This document shows positions 59,325 through 64,000 of a DNA stretch of 64,000 nucleotides, in pieces. Made by a program: the position numbers and the translations under genes. The stretch covers positions 310,001 through 374,000 of the forward strand of contig NZ_JADPKY010000094.1 in assembly GCF_023074185.1 (NCBI RefSeq), in the 5' to 3' direction. This stretch comes from Bradyrhizobium sp. 132 (GTDB lineage: Bacteria; Pseudomonadota; Alphaproteobacteria; Rhizobiales; Xanthobacteraceae). Position 1 is the first letter of the stretch. The number at the start of each line of letters is the position of its first letter. The notes below the pieces were generated by a model. It did not search any database. It was not told the DNA's origin and worked only from the letters and a program-made list of their open reading frames with translations.

Positions 59325-60008
59325 ATGGAAAAAATTCGCATGCTCTCGACGCTCGGCCTGATGGGCGCGATGCGCAGCCTGTCCTCCGCCTTCGAAGACG
59401 CGACAGGCATCCATATCGATGCCGACTTCGCGCCGACCCTGGCCTTGCTGAAGCGGCTGCGCGACGGCGAGGCCGCCGACCTCGTGATCCTCACCCGTGA
59501 GGGGCTCGACGAGATGATCGGCGAGGGCCGCGTGGTCGCCGAAAGCGCGGCCGACCTGGCGCGCTCCTTCGTCGGCATCGCGGTGCGGGCAGGGCAAGTG
59601 CATCCCACCATCTCCAGCGAAGCCACATTGCGCAAGACGCTGCTCGCGGCGCGGTCCGTCGCCTATTCGCGGCTGGGTGCGAGCGGGGTTTATTTCGCGC
59701 AGTTGATCGTGCGGATGGGGATCGCGGCAGAGATCAGCGCCAAGGCTGCTATCGTCGAGCAAGGCTTTACCGCGGAGCGGCTCGTGAGCGGCGAAGCAGA
59801 CCTCGCCGTGCAGCAGATCAGCGAGCTGAAGCAGGTCGAAGGCATCGAGGTGATCGGCCCGATCCCGCACGACCTGCAAACGCCGGCCGTGTTCTCCGCC
59901 GGCCGCATGGCCAGCGCGAAGCAAGCCGACGCAGCGGACCGGCTGCTGCGCTACCTGGCATCGCCCGAGGTCGTCCCCGTGCTGCGCCAATCGGGACTCG
60001 AGCCTTGA
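59325..60008 (+). CDS. ModA-like solute-binding protein without signal peptide
   Basis: A 227-residue protein like periplasmic molybdate/tungstate-binding proteins (MLSTLGLMGAMRSLSSAFEDATGIHIDADFAPTLALLKRLRDGEAADLVILTREGLDEMIGEGRV...LVSGEADLAVQQISEL). Such proteins are normally exported, but this one begins MEKIRMLSTLGL without a signal sequence, so it should be cytosolic, or the start is wrong; no better start is seen. It follows the GrlR-like gene by 18 bases. No ABC permease or ATPase lies nearby. Confidence 0.75.
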   Translation: MEKIRMLSTLGLMGAMRSLSSAFEDATGIHIDADFAPTLALLKRLRDGEAADLVILTREGLDEMIGEGRVVAESAADLARSFVGIAVRAGQVHPTISSEATLRKTLLAARSVAYSRLGASGVYFAQLIVRMGIAAEISAKAAIVEQGFTAERLVSGEADLAVQQISELKQVEGIEVIGPIPHDLQTPAVFSAGRMASAKQADAADRLLRYLASPEVVPVLRQSGLEP

Positions 60009-60040
60009 ATTTGCCGGGGCGGGGACCCAGCGTAGTGTCC

Positions 60041-60862
60041 ATGCGGACTTTCCTCGTTGCCATCCTCCTCACGCTTGCGGCGCCGTTGTCGGCGCATGCG
60101 CAATCGGCCGATCTCGTCCTGTGCGACCGGGTCGCCGCCGATCCCGGCGATCCCGACAAGCCGACCGATATGAGAGGCGTGACGGAGATTGCAGCTTCCG
60201 ACGTCGCGACCGCGATCAAATTCTGCAAGCAGGCCGCGTCGTCAGCGCGGCGCGCGATGTTCGCGCTCGGCCGCGCCTATGCGGCCAACCAGCAGACGGC
60301 CGAAGCGATGGCTGCCTGGCGCAAGGCTGCCGACAAGGGATCGAGTGCGGCAATGGTCGAACTCGGTGTGGCCTACGGCACCGGCTCCGGCGTCGCCAGG
60401 GATGAAGCGCAGGCGCGCAAATTGTTCGAGAAGGCGGCGCAGGCCGGCAATCCCCGCGGCGTCAGCAATCTCGCAGCGCTCGGCGGTACCGGCGGCGCCG
60501 CCCCGGCCGATCCCGCGCAGGCGCGCGCATTGCTCGGCAAGGCGGCCGAGACCAATGCGGAGGCGCAGTACCAGCTCGGTGTGATGCTCTCCGAAGGCAC
60601 AGGCGGTGCGAAGGACGACGCCGCGGCGCGCGCGCTGTTCGAGAAAGCGGCGGCGCAAAACCATCCCGGCGCGCTGGAGCGGATGGGCGCCTTCGCGCAG
60701 GAAGGCCGCGGCGGGCCAAAGGACAAGGACGCCGCGAAATCCTATTACGAGCGCGCCGCAGCGCTCGGCGACGAGGATGCCAAGCAGGCACTAGAGCGGC
60801 TGCGCTGTCCCTATGCGATCAAGGACAAGCAGGGCAAGCTCGTCACCACGCTGTGCTTCTGA
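60041..60862 (+). CDS. Exported Sel1-repeat protein
   Basis: A 273-residue protein with signal peptide (residues 1-20, ending SAHAQ). From about residue 60 it has a series of Sel1/TPR-like helical repeats (AMFALGRAYAANQQ, AMVELGVAYGTGSGVARDEAQARKLFEKAAQAGN, AQYQLGVMLSEGTGGAKDDAAARALFEKAAAQNH). Sel1 proteins are protein-interaction scaffolds, often periplasmic. It ends RCPYAIKDKQGKLVTTLCF with two cysteines. Start ATG 60041 gives the complete signal peptide. Confidence 0.85.
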   Translation: MRTFLVAILLTLAAPLSAHAQSADLVLCDRVAADPGDPDKPTDMRGVTEIAASDVATAIKFCKQAASSARRAMFALGRAYAANQQTAEAMAAWRKAADKGSSAAMVELGVAYGTGSGVARDEAQARKLFEKAAQAGNPRGVSNLAALGGTGGAAPADPAQARALLGKAAETNAEAQYQLGVMLSEGTGGAKDDAAARALFEKAAAQNHPGALERMGAFAQEGRGGPKDKDAAKSYYERAAALGDEDAKQALERLRCPYAIKDKQGKLVTTLCF

Positions 60863-60964
60863 GCGTCGCCGGAGGGAAGCGGTCTTTCGGCCGTTGGCAG
60901 GCAAGCGTGACGGAACCTGGCTCGTCCGTACACTGTTGATGGCGAGACAGAACGGAGTGCAACT

Positions 60965-61114
60965 ATGATCCGCAAACTGGCATCCGGCGAATACCGCCTC
61001 TATTCACGCAAGGTGAATCCCAAGACCGGCAAGCGCCGCAACCTCGGCACATTCAGAAGCAGAGCTGCGGCCGAAAAGCACGAGCGCGATGTGCAGTATT
61101 TCAAGCGTCACTGA
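60965..61114 (+). CDS. 49-residue protein resembling an integrase arm-binding domain
   Basis: A very small basic protein: MIRKLASGEYRLYSRKVNP, then KTGKRRNLGTFRSRAAAEKHERDVQYFKRH. The order of three strands (EYRLYSR, RRNLGTF) followed by a helix starting at RSRAAAEKHER matches the N-terminal arm-binding domain of tyrosine recombinases and AP2-like DNA-binding folds, where GTF-x-T/S-xx-A-A stands at the strand-helix junction. GGAG seven bases upstream supports the ATG. DNA binding is an inference. Confidence 0.65.
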   Translation: MIRKLASGEYRLYSRKVNPKTGKRRNLGTFRSRAAAEKHERDVQYFKRH

Positions 61115-61405
61115 CGCATGAGGAGGGCCGTCCAGCGCCGGCCGCAACAAAAAAGTCGAAAAACAACCCCATGCACAGTAGCCAAGTCGTTGAAATCACT
61201 TGGCTGCTGAAATCACCCTTTTGGGTGAAATCGCTCATTGCGGATTTAGCGAAAGCAACTTGCTCCGTCGGGCAAAACAGGGGCATGATGGCATCATGGC
61301 AAGCGTGGCTCCGCGAATGGCCCTGCGCGGAAAAGCCGGATGGCCTTGGTGGGGCGGCGGTGCTAGTTAGCCCGCTATTCCATTTTATTTTACAGGTCAA
61401 TTGCG
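61115..61405. other. AT-richer intergenic stretch with inverted and direct repeats
   Basis: No gene seen in 291 bases. It contains direct repeats of TGAAATCAC (about 61190 and 61208) and a hairpin CACCC-TTTT-GGGTG (61214-61227), and the phrase CCGTCGGGCAAAACAGG (61265-61281), which from memory recurs in Bradyrhizobium and Rhodopseudomonas intergenic regions. Composition is clearly less GC-rich than neighbouring genes. It may be a repeat element remnant. Confidence 0.5.
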
Positions 61406-62113
61406 TTGCTGGACGGACTTTACAAGGTTGAATACGGCATCCACGATGCGTTCGGCCGCAGCATCATGTGCTTGCATGACGGCAAGATGCTGGGCGGCAA
61501 TTCGGCGTTCGCGCACCTTGGAACGTATCAGGAGCGCGACAACGGCGAGATCGTAGCCGAAGTGATCACCGAACGGCATAACGACGATCCTCACCACAAG
61601 CCGCTGATGGGCGCGGACGTCGCCTCGATCGGCGCACGCGGGCGATTAATCGGCGACCAGATTCGTCTAGCGGGCAGCGCGGACACCATGCCGGGGGGGC
61701 ATTTCTGGGCCAATCTGACGCGGCTCGACGATGGAGCGCTGCCGCCACGCGGCACGATCGGAGTGGGTGGCATCGCCAACGGGCTCTACGGCATCGGCCT
61801 GCGCGCGCTCGACGGTGTCGATGCCGGACTCTCCGGTGTCATGCTGCTGATCGACGGCCGCATCCTGGGCGGAGATGCGTTCTTCTACTATCTCGGCTCC
61901 TATTCCTCGGCGGACGGCCGCTGGAAGGGCGAGATGCTCAACCAGGAGCATACGCCGGCGAAAGGCGAAAACCCCGTGTTCGGCGGCTACGAGGTCGGGA
62001 TCGGCTTCTCCGGGACCTGCACGGCGGACAGCGGCGAGCTCGAAGGCATCGCGCTCGCCGGCAAGCGCAGCCTGCGCCTCGCGGCCTCGCTCAAGCTGAT
62101 GAGAAGGGCCTAG
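61406..62113 (+). CDS. Double GrlR-like domain protein, copy B
   Basis: A 235-residue paralogue of the protein at 58605. Half 1: GLYKVEYGIHDAFGRSIMCL and LGGNSAFAHLGTY; half 2: GLYGIGLRALDGVDAGLSGVM and LGGDAFFYYLGSY, ending GKRSLRLAASLKLMRRA. TTG start aligned with the GTG of copy A; no strong ribosome-binding site. Some stretches are identical at the DNA level, including one of about 32 bases, so duplication or gene conversion is recent. The middle of the protein (about 60-125) is the most divergent part. Confidence 0.7.
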   Translation: MLDGLYKVEYGIHDAFGRSIMCLHDGKMLGGNSAFAHLGTYQERDNGEIVAEVITERHNDDPHHKPLMGADVASIGARGRLIGDQIRLAGSADTMPGGHFWANLTRLDDGALPPRGTIGVGGIANGLYGIGLRALDGVDAGLSGVMLLIDGRILGGDAFFYYLGSYSSADGRWKGEMLNQEHTPAKGENPVFGGYEVGIGFSGTCTADSGELEGIALAGKRSLRLAASLKLMRRA

Positions 62114-62474
62114 GACGGTACTCAAAGATCCGGGATGTCCGCTTGCGAGGATAAAGCGGCGGCCTGACGTGCCACTCACGGCGAGCTCGGCAAGTGGGCC
62201 CGTTCGAGACGTGCCGGTCCGATCTGACCCTGTCCGCTTGCCCAGTCAGACCGGAAGTCATCGCCCCAGGGGCGAACCGACGCGATTGACTCAAAGCGGC
62301 CTTTTCAGAACGGATTTGCGGGGCAGTATTGGGAAAGTGCTTTTCAGTTCACGTATAATCCAGCAACCACAATGCCTTGCGGCAAGTTGCCGTTTTCGCA
62401 TAGACCGCCAAAGCTATTCCGAGAATAATCATCGCTGCACTATTTTTGCGTGCGTGTCGGTATGGGAGATTCAC
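62114..62474. other. Intergenic region upstream of the DUF1254 gene
   Basis: No gene is supported. The left part has a GC-rich stretch resembling dispersed Bradyrhizobium repeats. The right part is AT-richer and holds a perfect TATAAT at 62354-62359 with a weak TTGGGA 19 bases upstream, and two copies of CTTTTCAG; it could be a promoter region. GGGAG (62463-62467) is the ribosome-binding site of the next gene. Confidence 0.45.
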
Positions 62475-63899
62475 ATGACTATTCGAGCGAGAGCGCTGGC
62501 CGCTGCTTTATTGGGATCGATATGTGCATTGTCGCCCAAAGTTGCACAGGCGCAATGGCCGGATATCCGTGAGACAAAGGCCATCGCCGAGGAAGGTTTC
62601 ATCTACGGGCTGCCCATCGTCATGAACTACGCGGTGATGGACGAGTATGCGGTGGACAGGAATTCGGGACAATTCAAGGCGCCGTTCAATCAGATCAATA
62701 ACGAGGCGAGGGTCTTCACCTACAAAGACACGGCCGTCATAACCCCCAATAGCGACACGCCATATTCGATCTTGTGGACCGATCTGCGTGCCGAACCGAT
62801 CGTTCTCTCAGTGCCGGCTGTCGAGAAGAGCCGCTATTATTCGGTGATGCTGTGCGACGGCAATACGTTCAATTACGGATATGTCGGTAGCCGCGCAACC
62901 GGCAGCGAGGCCGGTGACTATATGGTTGTCGGTCCCGATTGGCAGGGCGCCACGCCGCCCGGCATCAAAAAGGTCTTCCAGTCCTCAACGCAGTTTTCGG
63001 CCGTTGCCTACCGCACGCAACTTTTCAATGCTGCAGACATGCCGAACGTTGAGAAGGTCCAGGCCGGCTACAAGGCGCAACCCTTGTCGGCCTATCTCAA
63101 CCAGCCGGCACCGCCCGCTGCGCCCGCGATCGACTTTCCCAAGGCCAATGCGGAGTTAGTGAAGAAGAACTTCTTCGAGTATCTCGACTTCGCCTTGCAG
63201 TTCGCGCCAGCCGGACCAGAGGAAAAGGAAATTCGGGCCAAGCTTGCGCGCATTGGCGTCGGTGCAGGCAAGACCTTCGAATTCAAGAATCTTCCGATCA
63301 CGCACAAGCTTGAAATCGGGCTGGGGATGAAAGACGGCGAAGAGAAGGTTGAAAAGTATCTGGCCAGCGGACAGAAAGACGTCAATGGATGGAAAATCGG
63401 ATCATTATTCGGGGACCGGCAGTTCTACAATGGCGATTGGCTGAAGCGTGCTGCCGCAGCCAAGGGCGGCATCTATGGCAACGACGCGGTCGAGGCCGTT
63501 TATCCAATGACGAAGACGCTTGCTGATGGCGAGGTCCTCGACGGCTCGAAGCACCAATACACCCTCACTTTTCCTGCCGGACAATTCCCGCCGGTGGACG
63601 CCTTTTGGTCTGTCACCATGTACGACGGCAAGACGCAGTTGCTGATCGAAAACCCGATCAACCGCTACCTGATCAATTCGCCGATGCTGCCGGGCATGAA
63701 GATGAACGCCGACGGCTCGTTGACGCTCTACATTCAGAACAAATCACCGGGCGCCGACAAAGAATCCAATTGGTTGCCTGCACCGAACGGGGACATCTAC
63801 CTCGTCATGCGGCTCTATTGGCCGAAGACCGAAGCACCCTCGATCCTGCCGCCGGGTACAGGCGCATGGCAACCGCCCGACATCAAGAAGGTCTCATAG
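62475..63899 (+). CDS. DUF1254/DUF1214 domain exported protein
   Basis: A 474-residue protein with signal peptide (MTIRARALAAALLGSICALSPKVAQAQ). DUF1254 region: EGFIYGLPIVMNYAVMDEYAV, FNQINNEARVFTYKDTAVITPNSDTPYSILWTDLRAEPIVLSVPAV, and the C-terminal DUF1214 part: FPAGQFPPVDAFWSVTMYDGKTQLLIENPINRYLINS, GSLTLYIQNKSPGADKESNWLPAPNGDIYLVMRLYWP. These proteins are common in rhizobia; function unknown, though the beta-rich fold suggests binding or hydrolysis of a small molecule. Start fixed by GGGAG and the signal peptide. Confidence 0.9.
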   Translation: MTIRARALAAALLGSICALSPKVAQAQWPDIRETKAIAEEGFIYGLPIVMNYAVMDEYAVDRNSGQFKAPFNQINNEARVFTYKDTAVITPNSDTPYSILWTDLRAEPIVLSVPAVEKSRYYSVMLCDGNTFNYGYVGSRATGSEAGDYMVVGPDWQGATPPGIKKVFQSSTQFSAVAYRTQLFNAADMPNVEKVQAGYKAQPLSAYLNQPAPPAAPAIDFPKANAELVKKNFFEYLDFALQFAPAGPEEKEIRAKLARIGVGAGKTFEFKNLPITHKLEIGLGMKDGEEKVEKYLASGQKDVNGWKIGSLFGDRQFYNGDWLKRAAAAKGGIYGNDAVEAVYPMTKTLADGEVLDGSKHQYTLTFPAGQFPPVDAFWSVTMYDGKTQLLIENPINRYLINSPMLPGMKMNADGSLTLYIQNKSPGADKESNWLPAPNGDIYLVMRLYWPKTEAPSILPPGTGAWQPPDIKKVS

Positions 63900-63950
63900 T
63901 TTCGTACCTGACATGGCAGTTCGACTCGAACGAAGCGGAGAGGTTTAGAC

Positions 63951-64000
63951 ATGAAGAGCATCACACGCAGAGGCTTTGTCGGCGGGATTGCTGTCCTCCC
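63951..64000 (+). CDS. Start of a Tat-exported protein (partial)
   Basis: Only the first 16 codons are present: MKSITRRGFVGGIAVLP, with twin arginines and a small hydrophobic run, the start of a Tat signal. GGAGAGG lies nine bases upstream. It follows the DUF1254 gene by 51 bases and may be in the same operon; a second DUF1254 protein would be a reasonable guess. Confidence 0.6.
   Translation, partial: MKSITRRGFVGGIAVL

Noticed and set aside
62341..62359. A confident sigma-70 promoter before the DUF1254 gene
   Set aside because: TATAAT is perfect but the -35 partner is poor and 19 bases away, so it is only mentioned as possible.

Overview
The window is high-GC alphaproteobacterial chromosome, most likely a Bradyrhizobium or close relative. 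This rests on gene content: eukaryotic-type glutamine synthetase GlnII behind a sigma-54 promoter, the purM-purN pair, Ppk-Ppx, an NADP malic enzyme fused to a phosphotransacetylase-like domain, small Gly/His-rich exported proteins, and short palindromic intergenic repeats of the kind scattered through Bradyrhizobium genomes. I could run no database search; family names come from motifs and residue patterns read by eye. No rRNA, tRNA, CRISPR array, transposase or complete insertion sequence was seen.

Layout. 1-4.3 kb: LPS-export permeases lptG (partial) and lptF, divergent from pepA-holC and a small lipoprotein. 4.3-11.7 kb: a decayed methyltransferase, then a three-gene type I secretion operon (949-residue glycine/aspartate-repeat protein, HlyB-like ABC transporter, HlyD-like adaptor). 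11.8-23.5 kb: housekeeping genes (ABC-F ATPase, ndk, TerC-type membrane protein, ppk-ppx, hdaA, a CDP-alcohol phosphatidyltransferase, purM-purN, a cold-shock gene). 23.8-31.4 kb: a beta-barrel outer-membrane protein; a LysR regulator divergent from a four-gene run (two GNAT-like proteins, an isochorismatase-fold protein lacking its catalytic cysteine, a 56-residue protein); a class III aminotransferase; RNase D; a 36-residue membrane protein. 31.6-43.8 kb: SelO, AspRS, a broken gene, malic enzyme, DoxX-like protein, DHFR-like reductase, polysaccharide deacetylase, glutathione peroxidase, a two-domain L,D-transpeptidase and CreA. 44.4-48.9 kb: small exported proteins, a MocR regulator divergent from a flavin-oxidase-family gene, and an M20 deacylase. 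49.1-57 kb: a tryptophan-to-anthranilate operon (formamidase-like hydrolase, kynA, kynU), thioesterase, GNAT, DUF2161, SDR, tyrosine phosphatase, and a lysozyme-inhibitor-like protein. 57.2-64 kb: glnII, then an unusual stretch with two paralogous proteins, each made of two GrlR-like domains, enclosing a ModA-like protein without a signal peptide, a Sel1-repeat protein and a 49-residue protein resembling an integrase arm-binding domain; a DUF1254 protein and the start of a Tat-exported protein close the window.

The regions that most deserve follow-up are the double-GrlR paralogues (58.6-62.1 kb), the LysR/GNAT/dead-isochorismatase operon (25.1-28.2 kb), the type I secretion operon with its roughly 205-residue tandem units, the two-domain L,D-transpeptidase, and two genes whose stop codons lie inside short tandem duplications.
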